A DNA stretch of 64,000 nucleotides from Prescottella soli (GTDB lineage Bacteria; Actinomycetota; Actinomycetes; Mycobacteriales; Mycobacteriaceae): positions 4,712,001 through 4,776,000 of the forward strand of contig NZ_CP157276.1 of NCBI RefSeq assembly GCF_040024445.1, given 5' to 3'. The notes under the pieces were generated by a model, which was not told where the DNA came from, did no database searches, and was given only the letters and a program-made list of their open reading frames with translations. Shown here piece after piece: positions 54,260 through 62,614 of this stretch. Position 1 is the stretch's first letter, and each line of letters begins with the position of its first letter. Position numbers and translations under genes: made by a program.

Positions 54260-55408
54260 TCAAGCGCCGGGCAGCAGCTGCTTCGCGATGATGTCGAGCT
54301 GTACCTCGTCGACACCGCCGCCAATTCGCAGAATGCGCATGTCGCGGTAGTGGCGAGCAACCCCGGACTCCTCGACGAATCCCGAACCACCATGCAGTTG
54401 GACCGCGTCGTCGACGATCTGGGACGTTGTTTCTGCGACGTAGTACTTGGCCATAGCCACGGTGTTCGCAGCCTGGGGGTCACCGTCCCTCAATTGTGCT
54501 GCCGCCTTGTATGTCAGCAGTCGAGCAGCCTCGAGCAGGGTGTGCATTCGCGCGAGGCGGTGGCGAACAGATTGACGATCTCCGAGACGCCCTCCGAATA
54601 CGCTGCGGTTCGAGACATAGTCGGTCGCACTTCGCAGACTGTCGGCCGCATGCCCCAACCCCATGGCGGCGAGACAGATTCGTTCGAGCTGAAACGCTCC
54701 CATGATCTGATAGAAGCCGCGCCCGATCTCGCCGAGTACCGCGCTGTCGGGCACTTCGACGTCGTCGAGCATTACCTCTCGCGTGTCTGATGAATGCCAG
54801 CCCATCTTGGGCAGAGGGGACCCTACCGAGAGCCCCGGCGTACCCGCGTCGACGAGGAATGTCGTGATGCCTCGGTGTCCCGCCTCGGGATCGGTTTTCG
54901 CCGCGACGATGAAAACGTCCGCGATCCCAGCGTTGGTGATGAACATCTTGCGGCCGTTGATCCGGTAGCCGTCCGCCGTGCGGACGGCACGTGTGGTGAT
55001 ACCTGCGACGTCGGACCCGGCGCCTGGTTCGGTGACCGCAATCGCGGCGATCTTTTCGCCGGCTGCAATGGCTGGACTGTAGGACGCGGCCTGGTCAGGC
55101 GTGCCGTAGTGGACGATGTGCGTGCCGGCCATATACGCGCTGACCAGTGCGCTTACAGCGATCCCGCCGCTGGCGCGACTCAGCTCCTCGGCGAGAATTG
55201 CCACGGCCAGCTCGTCCCGGCCGCTTCCACCGTGTTCTTCCGGGGTCATCAGGCCGAGCAGTCGTGCCTTTCCGAACTCGAGCCACAAGGTCTTCGGTGG
55301 ACGCCCGGCGGCTTCGGATTCCAGCACGACTGGTCGAACGTGTTTCTGTGTGAAGGCTCGGCACGTTCCCTGAAAGTCCAGGTACTCGTCTTCGAATGAA
55401 AAGTTCAT
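54260..55408 (-). CDS. acyl-CoA dehydrogenase
   Basis: 382-residue acyl-CoA dehydrogenase. AVTEPGAGSDVAGI and YRINGRKMFITNAG are the FAD/substrate motifs; VQLHGGSGFVEESGVARHYRDMRILRIGGG (in part) is the C-terminal catalytic region. First gene of the minus-strand operon, 55 nt before the synthetase. ATG 55408 (MNFSFEDEY) follows GTGGGGAAG; GTG 55417 is possible. A TetR-type palindrome lies just upstream. Confidence 0.88.
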   Translation of the reverse strand: MNFSFEDEYLDFQGTCRAFTQKHVRPVVLESEAAGRPPKTLWLEFGKARLLGLMTPEEHGGSGRDELAVAILAEELSRASGGIAVSALVSAYMAGTHIVHYGTPDQAASYSPAIAAGEKIAAIAVTEPGAGSDVAGITTRAVRTADGYRINGRKMFITNAGIADVFIVAAKTDPEAGHRGITTFLVDAGTPGLSVGSPLPKMGWHSSDTREVMLDDVEVPDSAVLGEIGRGFYQIMGAFQLERICLAAMGLGHAADSLRSATDYVSNRSVFGGRLGDRQSVRHRLARMHTLLEAARLLTYKAAAQLRDGDPQAANTVAMAKYYVAETTSQIVDDAVQLHGGSGFVEESGVARHYRDMRILRIGGGVDEVQLDIIAKQLLPGA

Positions 55409-55415
55409 CTTCCCC

Positions 55416-55439
55416 ACTTTCCCGACTGGTCGGTAAAGT
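55416..55439. promoter_or_regulatory. TetR operator between acyl-CoA dehydrogenase and tetR
   Basis: ACTTTCCCGAC-TG-GTCGGTAAAGT: 11-bp arms with a single mismatch and a 2-nt centre. It sits 7 bp upstream of the dehydrogenase start and 120 bp before tetR. Position and symmetry fit autoregulation and repression of the island operon by the adjacent TetR protein. Confidence 0.75.
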
Positions 55440-55558
55440 GAAAGTACCGGTCGAGTTGTCGAGGGTCAAGAGATGATTGGTGTTCGTCGAAATCGGCGCG
55501 CCCGATACGCTGAGTTGCGGCACCGGGACGTCGGGGGCCAGAGGAGGAGAAGCGTCGA

Positions 55559-56155
55559 ATGGCGACCCGAGGAAGGCCCAGTCATGCTGCGGCGCAACGT
55601 GAGCGAGTGCTGGCCGGGGCGGCGGATATCTTCAGTAAGCAGGGTTACCGTGCCACCAGCATGAATGAGATAGCCGCCGCCGTCGACCTGTCCAAACCGA
55701 CGCTGTACCACTACTTCCGGAACAAGGAAGAGCTCCTCATCCGTCTCTACGAGGACGTCATGAACGAGTCGCTCGCCACGGCCCGCCGCATCGTCGACAC
55801 GGTGCCGAACCCTCTCGATGCTCTACGCGATCTCATTGCGTACCGGGTGCGGTACACCTGTGAGAACCAGGCGATCCACAAGGTCTTCTTCGAGGAAGAG
55901 GAAGAACTACCCCCTGAGCTGCTCCATTCCGTAATGGAGATGCGCAAGCAGTTCGAAGACGTGATGAAGGGGTTGGTCGGCCAGCACCTCGATGGCACAG
56001 GTCGGTCCTTGATGGTGTCGGAGACGGTCTACGTCAATACCTGTCTCGGCGCAGCCAACTGGGTCTACAAATGGTACGACCCAGAGGGTCCGCTCGAACC
56101 AGAGCAGTTGGGTCAGGACGTCGCGAGCCTGCTTCTACTGCCGTTGTCGGCATGA
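55559..56155 (+). CDS. TetR-family regulator of the island operon
   Basis: 198-residue TetR protein. The helix-turn-helix is at about 33-60 (TSMNEIAAAVDLSKPTLYHYF), and a helical ligand domain follows (VFFEEEEELPPEL, then NTCLGAANWVYKWY). It resembles FadR/KstR2-like regulators that respond to acyl-CoAs. Divergent from the acyl-CoA dehydrogenase; GAGGAGGAG precedes the ATG. The likely inducer is an acyl-CoA intermediate of the pathway. Confidence 0.88.
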   Translation: MATRGRPSHAAAQRERVLAGAADIFSKQGYRATSMNEIAAAVDLSKPTLYHYFRNKEELLIRLYEDVMNESLATARRIVDTVPNPLDALRDLIAYRVRYTCENQAIHKVFFEEEEELPPELLHSVMEMRKQFEDVMKGLVGQHLDGTGRSLMVSETVYVNTCLGAANWVYKWYDPEGPLEPEQLGQDVASLLLLPLSA

Positions 56156-56281
56156 TCTTCGGTGTGGGAGGCCGCGTCGTCCGTGATCAGCATGGCTAGC
56201 TGAGTGCGCGATCGCTGTCAGTCGTACATCGCTGTCGTGCGCCGTGGACGGACCTCGGGATCGACACAGCGAGTTGGTGAT

Positions 56282-56348
56282 CGGATCCCGCAAGCCGGAA
56301 TGCTGTTGGCGCTCGCGCCGGTTGCGATGATCGCGGTGGCCGCCACGT
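56282..56348 (+). repeat. right direct repeat (EamA 3'-end remnant)
   Basis: In frame it still encodes the EamA tail with two changes (RIPQAGMLLALAPVAMIAVA, then AT and stop TAA). There is no gene upstream of it, so it is a remnant. The rest of 56156-56377 holds no recognisable gene. Confidence 0.9.
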
Positions 56349-56377
56349 AAGGGGAAGATGCGGCGGCCACCGCCGCC

Positions 56378-58450
56378 CTATTTCGCGACCCGCTCCCACA
56401 TCTGCAGGTACGCCTCCGCGCCACGGGACATGTCGTCCATGAACTGCTGCCCGTCGTCACCGGCGAACTTGCGCATGCCCTCGATCCAGTCCGGGATCAT
56501 TCCGTACTGCGCCAGGCCGTCGGTGTTGAAGTCGAACACCCGGGTGCCGGCGCGCTGCTGGTCCATCACGGTGCCGCCGTCGAACGTCGTGTACGGGTAG
56601 TCGACCAGGTGCCCGCCGTCCTTGGGCGGCGCCGGCTGGGAACCGAAGCCGTTGGTATCGGCGCCGTATCCGTAGCCGAAGTAGAACCGCCCGTCACGCT
56701 CGGCACGGGCGTCGCGCCACTCGGTGAGGAGGGTCTCCGGCGGACCGGCGTACGACGCGACGAAGCCGCCGAGCTTGTAGATGCGCGCGTAATTCGACGG
56801 GTCGGTCCAGCTGTGACTCGACACGACACCCGAGTAGTGCGCGTCCTCGAGGATCTTCAGCGCCGAGTCGGCGGTCTTGACGCCCATGTGGTCGATGTCG
56901 ATGATCATCCCGCGCTGCATCAGCCCGCGGACCGCGTGCGCACCGAGCGGGGTCAGGTCGCGGGCGTTGCACACGTCGCCCGGCGGGTAGACCGGGAGCG
57001 TGACACCCGGCGGCAGCGACTTCGTCACTTCCGCGGTCCCCTCGTCGACATTGCCGATCGGGTTGTCGGCGGCGACGCCGGTGCAGGGCTCGACCTTCCA
57101 GAACTCGCCGGTGCCCAGGAAGTTGCCGACGTTGACGGCGGTCCCGGTGAGGCCCTGGTCGAAGCGGACGCCGCCGAGGGCGTTGTCGAACTTGTGCGTC
57201 AGGATCACCTGCCGCACGCCCATCGAGTACAGCTCGTCGAGCCCGGTGTCGATGTCCTGCTCGGTGCATTGGGGCACGCCGTTCCGCACGCCGCAGCCGA
57301 ACGGCTCGGAGATCTCCACACCGAGCGTCACCGCGAGCTTGCCCGACGCCGCCACCCGCCGCGCGTCCGCGGGGGAATCGACGATCCGGAACCAGCCGCG
57401 GCCCGGTCCGCCGTACTGCGCGTCGACGTAGTCCTGGATCTCGTGCGCCTGCCGGGCCTCGATCCGGATGGTCTCGGTCTCGTCGCACGGGTTGCTGCGC
57501 AGCGGATACAGCTCGCACAGCACGCGGTTGGACACCAGCAGGTTGGTGAAGATGCGCAGCCCGCCGCGCCACGCCCGCTCGACCCAGCGGTAGTACGTCT
57601 GCTCGTGGGTCATCGAGTCGTACGCCGGCACGTCGGCGAAGCTGGGCCACATCGTCGTGTCGTGCGTCTCGAACGGGTTGCCGTGCGAGAGGACGTTTTC
57701 GAGCAGCGCGGGCATGCCGTCGGGCTTGTGGTCCGGGCAGTCCTGCAGTGCGTCGGTGACCCCGAGCGGGGAGTACGGCTTGCCGCAGCGGATCTCGCCG
57801 CCGATGAACTCGTTGGCGTTCATGTGGACGTGCGCGTCGATGAAACCCCGCACCTCGCCGGACGGCGCCGCCCCGACTGGTGTGCCGGTGGCGTTCACCT
57901 CCGCCTCCGGGAAGTCGGCGCAGCCGTCGGCGGCGGTCAGCCGGAACCGTCCGGCCTCGGGATCGGCACCCGGATCGGTGACCGTGAGACGCCCGTCGGA
58001 ACGGTTCACGCTCAACTGCTTGCCGGTCACGGTGCCGGTCGCCGTGTAGACGCCGTCGGTGAACGTCAGCATCCAGTCGGTCGCGGGTGTCGCCTGCGGT
58101 GACGCGGTCACCTTGCCCGACTCGCCGGCGATCAACGCGGAGTCGTTGCCGTACAGGAGGAATCGGCCGAGTTGTGCCGCCTGCATCCGGAACCGGGTGG
58201 CCGCCGCGGCGTCCCCTCCGGTGCGGAAGCCGTCGCCGTCACGAGTGACGGACCCCGGTGCGACGTCGGAGGTCAGCGTGTAGCAGCCGCCGGCGAGACC
58301 GTAGACGGGATCGGCGGGTGGCCCCGGATCGGTGGGGTCCGGGGAAAGGGGTGCCGACACCGCACTGGCGGTCACGGCGACGGCGAGGGTCAGTGTGGCG
58401 CCGAACAGCGCCATTGCCCGTCGTCGAACGGATCCGGATACACGGCTCAT
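56378..58450 (-). CDS. secreted M19-like (renal dipeptidase fold) hydrolase
   Basis: 690-residue exported protein. A signal peptide (MSRVSGSVRRRAMALFGATLT, shown in part) is followed by a roughly 190-residue beta-rich N-terminal domain (CYTLTSDVAPGS, QLSVNRSDGRL). An amidohydrolase barrel follows, with metal-site motifs FIDAHVHMNANEF, DIDHMG and SSHSW, and C-terminal DFNTDGLAQYGMIPDW. The HxH, DIDH and SSHS pattern suits M19 dipeptidases. ATG 58450 follows AGGAGATGG. Its 3' end lies 29 bp from the right island repeat, so this is the first core gene beyond the island. Confidence 0.75.
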   Translation of the reverse strand: MSRVSGSVRRRAMALFGATLTLAVAVTASAVSAPLSPDPTDPGPPADPVYGLAGGCYTLTSDVAPGSVTRDGDGFRTGGDAAAATRFRMQAAQLGRFLLYGNDSALIAGESGKVTASPQATPATDWMLTFTDGVYTATGTVTGKQLSVNRSDGRLTVTDPGADPEAGRFRLTAADGCADFPEAEVNATGTPVGAAPSGEVRGFIDAHVHMNANEFIGGEIRCGKPYSPLGVTDALQDCPDHKPDGMPALLENVLSHGNPFETHDTTMWPSFADVPAYDSMTHEQTYYRWVERAWRGGLRIFTNLLVSNRVLCELYPLRSNPCDETETIRIEARQAHEIQDYVDAQYGGPGRGWFRIVDSPADARRVAASGKLAVTLGVEISEPFGCGVRNGVPQCTEQDIDTGLDELYSMGVRQVILTHKFDNALGGVRFDQGLTGTAVNVGNFLGTGEFWKVEPCTGVAADNPIGNVDEGTAEVTKSLPPGVTLPVYPPGDVCNARDLTPLGAHAVRGLMQRGMIIDIDHMGVKTADSALKILEDAHYSGVVSSHSWTDPSNYARIYKLGGFVASYAGPPETLLTEWRDARAERDGRFYFGYGYGADTNGFGSQPAPPKDGGHLVDYPYTTFDGGTVMDQQRAGTRVFDFNTDGLAQYGMIPDWIEGMRKFAGDDGQQFMDDMSRGAEAYLQMWERVAK

Positions 58451-58509
58451 CGGCGACCATCTCCTGAGGGAGCCCAAACGTCATTGTCTGGCAGCAGGCT
58501 AGGACAATT

Positions 58510-58523
58510 TGGACGCCCGTCCA
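58510..58523. promoter_or_regulatory. palindrome upstream of the M19-like gene
   Basis: TGGACG-CC-CGTCCA: 6-bp arms, 2-nt centre, 60 bp before the start codon of the M19-like gene. TetR-type operators often have this form. No regulator gene is adjacent. Confidence 0.5.
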
Positions 58524-58596
58524 GGTATTTTCACGCACGAGTCCCGAAGTGTGGACATATACGATCGTCGCGCTGACGTAAACGCTGGTCGTGGGG

Positions 58597-59805
58597 TCAG
58601 CAGTTGGTCGGCGCGGGCAACCCGGCGAACCGATCCTTCAGGTACAGGAAGGCTTCGGGCAGGCCCACCACCGCGTTCGTCATGTGCTCGGCAACGGGGT
58701 AGCCGCGGAACATGAGGGTGGCGCCGGCCTTGCAGTACCGGTCGGCGGTGGCCGCGACCGATTGGTACGGCGTCAGCTCGTCGGTGGTGCCCTGCCACAT
58801 GAAGACCGGCGCGGTCGGGACGCCGGGGAAGTCGACCAGGCTGTTCTCGCGCATCACGGCGCGGATGCCGGCGTCCTGCAGCAGGCTCGTGGAGGCGGCG
58901 ACCTCGGTGACGCTGTGCACCAGGCCCTTCGCGATGATCATGGTCCGGCACTCGTCCTTGAGCTCCTCGCGCAGCGCCAGGCCGGCCGGGCGGAGCTGCG
59001 AGCCCACCGGGAGTCGATCGGGGTACTCGCGCTCGAGTCCCATCGCCGCCGCGAACCCGAGACCGAAACCGGGATGCCGATCCGCGAGCCCGAGCCCGAC
59101 GGCCATCTCCTCGATGTCGGCCGGGACGCCGCCCTGCGCGACACCGGCGAGCTTCACATCGGGCGCGTACGTGGGATTGAGGGCCGCCGCCCACGCGGTG
59201 GCCATGCCGCCGCCCGAGTATCCGGCCAGCGCGACGGGGCTGCCCGACAGTCGCAGTTCGGGTAGGCGCTTGACGGCGCGGACGCCGTCGAGCGTGATCA
59301 TCCCGCCCAGCTTCGCCGCGCCGTACGCGCTGTTGGGGCCGAGGTGGTCCGGGATCGCGACCGCCCATCCTTGCGCGAGTGCGAGCGGCAGCCCGAAGAC
59401 GTCCTTGATCTCGCCGGTGAACAGGGCCGCGGACGGGGCGCATCGCATGCCGAGCGAATTGACGATCGCCTGGTACGACAGGACCGGCATGTCGGACGGC
59501 GCGCCCACCGGCTTGATGACCGTCGTGACCGCCGGGATCGGGTCACCGGCAGAATTGGTGGACCGGTACTTGATCTGCCACACCTCGTTCCCCGGCGCCA
59601 GCCACGTGTCGGCGCGACGGACCGCGAGCACGTCGCCGGGTGCCTTCGACGTGATGTCCGGCGGCGCGGCATAGAACAGGTCCGGTAACGGCGTCGGATA
59701 CGCGGGTGACGCTGTCGCCGCCGCGGGCGCTGCAACTGTTCCGGCCAGCACGGTGGCGACGGCCAGCGCGGCCATGGTCGTGAATCGACGCGCCAGCGAC
59801 GTCAT
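58597..59805 (-). CDS. secreted lipase/esterase (LIP family)
   Basis: 402-residue secretory lipase-type alpha/beta hydrolase (PF03583-like). The signal peptide runs to about residue 32 (ATVLAGTVAAPAAATA). The nucleophile Ser is in LAGYSGGGMATAW, after IPDHLGPNSAYGA. The late FMWQGTTDELTPYQS supplies the acid residue and YPVAEHMT the His. Related actinobacterial enzymes hydrolyse acylglycerols or esters outside the cell. ATG 59805 follows a G-run ribosome binding site. The M19-like secreted enzyme gene lies 146 bp downstream on the same strand. Confidence 0.83.
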   Translation of the reverse strand: MTSLARRFTTMAALAVATVLAGTVAAPAAATASPAYPTPLPDLFYAAPPDITSKAPGDVLAVRRADTWLAPGNEVWQIKYRSTNSAGDPIPAVTTVIKPVGAPSDMPVLSYQAIVNSLGMRCAPSAALFTGEIKDVFGLPLALAQGWAVAIPDHLGPNSAYGAAKLGGMITLDGVRAVKRLPELRLSGSPVALAGYSGGGMATAWAAALNPTYAPDVKLAGVAQGGVPADIEEMAVGLGLADRHPGFGLGFAAAMGLEREYPDRLPVGSQLRPAGLALREELKDECRTMIIAKGLVHSVTEVAASTSLLQDAGIRAVMRENSLVDFPGVPTAPVFMWQGTTDELTPYQSVAATADRYCKAGATLMFRGYPVAEHMTNAVVGLPEAFLYLKDRFAGLPAPTNC

Positions 59806-60022
59806 ACGCGTTCCCCCCCAGGGATCGGAGTGATGAAGGTCACCGAATTGTGAGTCTCGCGGCAGGACCCTAATGGAACGTTCGGTAGATGGGAAATGCG
59901 CAGATAGACGGCCCACTGGCGGGCCGGCGCGGTCGCGGTACGGGTCGACGCGAATAATCGGGATGATTCGAACGTGTTCGCGGGTTACAGTAGGTAGCCC
60001 CACGAGAGACGTGGGGACGTAC

Positions 60023-60394
60023 GGGGCTGAACGGTTTCGACTGCGTACGTTGAGTCAGGGGAAGCGTGTCGGTGCAGGCAAGAGACCACCGTAAGCGTCG
60101 CTGCAAACCAATAAGCGCCGATTCCAATCAGCGCGACTACGCCCTCGCTGCCTAAGTAGCGACTGCGTGTCTGTCAGCCCGGGTTCGCCCTCGACCCGGA
60201 TCCTGGCATCAGCTAGAGGGCTCTACCGTTCCACTCGGTCGCGGAGTGGGTCGGGACAACCAACAGCGACTGGGATCGTCATCACGGCTTGTTCGCGAGA
60301 CCGGGAGATCCAAGTAGAGACATAGCGAACTGCACACGGAGAAGCCCTGGCAAAGCGGCGGAGGACCCGGGTTCGATTCCCGGCAGCTCCACCA
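60023..60394 (+). ncRNA. ssrA: transfer-messenger RNA (tmRNA)
   Basis: 372-nt one-piece tmRNA. The 5' end GGGGCTGAACGGTTTCGAC pairs with the 3' CAGCTCC-ACCA end, with CCA encoded. The T arm reads GGGTTCGATTCCCGG. The tag frame begins with resume codon GCC at 60117 and reads ADSNQRDYALAA, then TAA-GTAG; the mycobacterial tag is nearly identical. A TACAGT -10 box at 59986-59991 would give a short 5' precursor. It rescues stalled ribosomes with SmpB. Confidence 0.97.
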
Positions 60395-60396
60395 AG

Positions 60397-60443
60397 GGGC
60401 CTGATCGGAGAGTGTTTCGACACTCTCGGATCAGGCCCTTTTT
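60397..60443 (+). terminator. tmRNA intrinsic terminator
   Basis: An 18-bp stem with one mismatch (GGGCCTGATC...GATCAGGCCC with AGAGTG/CACTCT) and a short loop, followed by TTTTT. It begins 2 nt after CCA. Confidence 0.9.
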
Positions 60444-60611
60444 GCTGTCCGGGGATCGGAATCCGCGTGATCGGCGTTGCGGCGCCGCCGCGCGTGCCAT
60501 GATCGTTCGCGTTCGAATCCGGTGGGGGGAAACTGCCGGATCTGTCGGTTGTGCATGGGGTTGCGGCGCGTCCCGACAAGGGGGCGGGTCGTCACAGGGA
60601 GGGATGCTGCG

Positions 60612-62153
60612 ATGACGGATGTGCAAGACACCACTAACGAGCGACGAGCGGGGGACCTCGACGAGCTCTCAGGCGGACGGGTTGCGCTCTCGGACGGGCG
60701 CTACGCGTGGGAACTGCCGGTCTCGACGGTGTCGAGCTTCGACGACGTCGTCACTGCGGTTGCAGCCCAGGTGTTTCCGAATGCCCAGGTCTCCGCGGTC
60801 AGAACGCATGCCGACCTCCCGACGACCGGTTCGCTCAATGTGAGCGTGCGGCCGCACCTCGGTGGGGCCTCGGTTCAGATTCACTGCCGAGATCATCTGG
60901 CGACGTCACCCGTCGTCAATCCGGCGGGCTTCGCTCTGCTGTTCGAGGCCGTCGTCTCGTCCGGCGAGGCAGTCCCGGAATCGGTCCCTGCGGCGTCCAC
61001 GCCGGCCCGGCCGGCGGCACGGGCCGAGGCTCGTCCCGAATCCGCGGGCGCCACGGTCCAGTCCACCGGCCCGGACGTGCCGCCGCGTGACGCGGCCGAG
61101 CGTCTGACGTTCGCGACGTGGGCCGTGGTGACGGGCAAGTCGGCGAAGAGCATCTTCGCGACGCTGCCGATTCTCGACGACGAGACGGCCGAGAAGATGG
61201 CGGCGCGGCTGACGGAGCGGGCCGGCGGCGAGATCACCGTGGACGACGTGCTGGACGCGGAGACGGTCGAGCAGTTGGCGGAGACGGTGCGTCAGCATCT
61301 CGAGGACGGTCTGAAGATCGACGGTCTGGTGCGGACGCTGCGTCCGCGGGCCGAGGGTTCGGATGCGGTGCCGGTGTTCGTGTTCCATCCGGCGGGCGGG
61401 TCGACGGTGGCGTACGAGCCGCTGCTCAAGCGTCTGCCCGCGCACACGCCGATGTACGGACTGGAGCGGGTCGAGGGGCCGCTGAAGGACAGGGCGGCAG
61501 TGTATGCGCCGATCCTGCGTGAGATCCAGGGCGACGGCCCGTACGTGCTGGCCGGCTGGTCCTTCGGCGGCGCGCTGGCGTATGCGGTGGCGAAACAACT
61601 CCGGCGGGAGGGCGCCGACGTCCGGATCGTCGGCCTGATCGACACCGTCATGCCCGGCGAGAAGGTCGAGGACACCCCGGACGAGATCCGGGCCCGCTGG
61701 CAGCGTTACGCGGCGTTCGCGAAGAAGACGTACAACCTCGACGCGCCCCTGCCGTACGACAGGCTGGCGGCGGCCGGCAGCGACGAGGAGCAGATCCAGA
61801 TCCTCATGGACCTGCTCGAGCTGAGCGGTACCAAGATCCCTGGCGGCATCATCGAGCACCAGCGCACGTCGTGGCTCGACAACCGGGCCATCCCCACCAC
61901 CGACCTCGAAACCTACGACGGCGATGTCGTGCTCTACATGGCGGACCGGTACCTGGACGACCAGATCGCGCTCGAGCCCGCGTTCGCGACTCGCCAGCCG
62001 GACGGCGGTTGGGGAGAGGCGGTGGAGAACCTGGAGATCGTCCGTGTCGGATGCGACCACATCCAGATCGTCGACGAACCCTATGTGGCCGCGGTGGGGG
62101 CACACTTGAGTGAGAAGCTGGCCGCCATCGACGATGCGGTGCAACGGGTCTGA
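60612..62153 (+). CDS. stand-alone Pks13-like carrier-like domain plus thioesterase
   Basis: 513-residue protein. After an N-terminal segment of unclear fold (about 1-125) and an Ala/Pro linker comes a helical carrier-protein-like segment (about 170-245: FATWAVVTGKSAKSIFATLP, then RAGGEITVDDVLD). It lacks the GxDS phosphopantetheine site (LDDETAEK at that place). The C-terminus is a thioesterase very like that of mycolate condensase Pks13: VFVFHPAGGSTVAYEPLLKR (in part), nucleophile GWSFGG, IIEHQRTSWLDNRAI, LYMADRY, and the His in GCDHIQI. There is no ketosynthase or acyltransferase. AGGGAGGG precedes the ATG. Confidence 0.82.
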   Translation: MTDVQDTTNERRAGDLDELSGGRVALSDGRYAWELPVSTVSSFDDVVTAVAAQVFPNAQVSAVRTHADLPTTGSLNVSVRPHLGGASVQIHCRDHLATSPVVNPAGFALLFEAVVSSGEAVPESVPAASTPARPAARAEARPESAGATVQSTGPDVPPRDAAERLTFATWAVVTGKSAKSIFATLPILDDETAEKMAARLTERAGGEITVDDVLDAETVEQLAETVRQHLEDGLKIDGLVRTLRPRAEGSDAVPVFVFHPAGGSTVAYEPLLKRLPAHTPMYGLERVEGPLKDRAAVYAPILREIQGDGPYVLAGWSFGGALAYAVAKQLRREGADVRIVGLIDTVMPGEKVEDTPDEIRARWQRYAAFAKKTYNLDAPLPYDRLAAAGSDEEQIQILMDLLELSGTKIPGGIIEHQRTSWLDNRAIPTTDLETYDGDVVLYMADRYLDDQIALEPAFATRQPDGGWGEAVENLEIVRVGCDHIQIVDEPYVAAVGAHLSEKLAAIDDAVQRV

Positions 62154-62179
62154 GCCCGTCGAATCGAGGGGAGGCTGCA

Positions 62180-62614
62180 GTGCAGGTCGTGGAGCGGGCG
62201 GCGGCGACGATCGTCGGGATCGAGGTGGTGGCGCCGTTCGCCGAGCTCGCCGTCGTGGTGCCGCAGGCGTGGGCACGCGTCTTCGCCCGTCACCGCGATC
62301 TGCTGAGCGGTCCCGACGACGTGTTCGTGGAGTTCAGCACGGACCTTGGTGACGGCGACTACCGCGAGGTCCTCGGTGTCGTCGTCGACTCGCTGCCGGC
62401 GTCGCTGCCGGAGGGGTGGAGCATCGCGAAGGCACCGGGCGGCCGCTACCTGCATCATCGGCACCTCGGTGACGAGTCCACGATCGCCGACACCTTCGGC
62501 GCGATGCATCGCTGGGTCGAGGTGAACGGGCTGCGGGCCGGCGTGCACAAGCTCGACGTGGGATACCGTCCCGGTGGCGTCGCGGCCCACGACCTGTATC
62601 TCGATCTGGGCTAG
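62180..62614 (+). CDS. GyrI-like small-molecule-binding domain protein
   Basis: 144-residue protein with the GyrI/AraC effector-binding (SOUL-like) pattern: MQVVERAAATIVGIEVVAPF at the start, VPQAWARVFARH, LPEGWSIAKAPGGRYLHHRH and a C-terminal YRPGGVAAHDLYLDL strand. Such domains bind small cationic or hydrophobic molecules. The start is GTG after GAGGGGAGG, 26 nt downstream of the thioesterase, so the two form an operon. The 3' end overlaps the convergent acetyltransferase by 4 nt. Confidence 0.75.
   Translation: MQVVERAAATIVGIEVVAPFAELAVVVPQAWARVFARHRDLLSGPDDVFVEFSTDLGDGDYREVLGVVVDSLPASLPEGWSIAKAPGGRYLHHRHLGDESTIADTFGAMHRWVEVNGLRAGVHKLDVGYRPGGVAAHDLYLDLG

Larger units (their letters stand above)
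48182..56348. mobile_element. putative genomic island inserted at the EamA 3' end
   Basis: About 8.1 kb carrying five acyl-CoA metabolism genes and a tetR. Its flanks are 67-bp direct repeats of the EamA gene end. Sample lines within it are about 63-65 % GC against up to 80 % in flanking core genes. The codons use more A/T at third positions. No integrase, transposase or tRNA target is present, so it may be a decayed or in-trans mobilised element, or the product of homologous exchange through the EamA end. Confidence 0.55.

Noticed and set aside
48251-56281. Integrase, transposase or resolvase inside the island
   Set aside because: All frames with support are metabolic genes or the TetR; none shows recombinase motifs, and no terminal inverted repeats of an insertion sequence were found.
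60440-60611. Possible gene start upstream of the Pks13-like thioesterase at 60477
   Set aside because: The added residues are Arg/Cys-rich and unlike a domain, while AGGGAGGG directly precedes ATG 60612.
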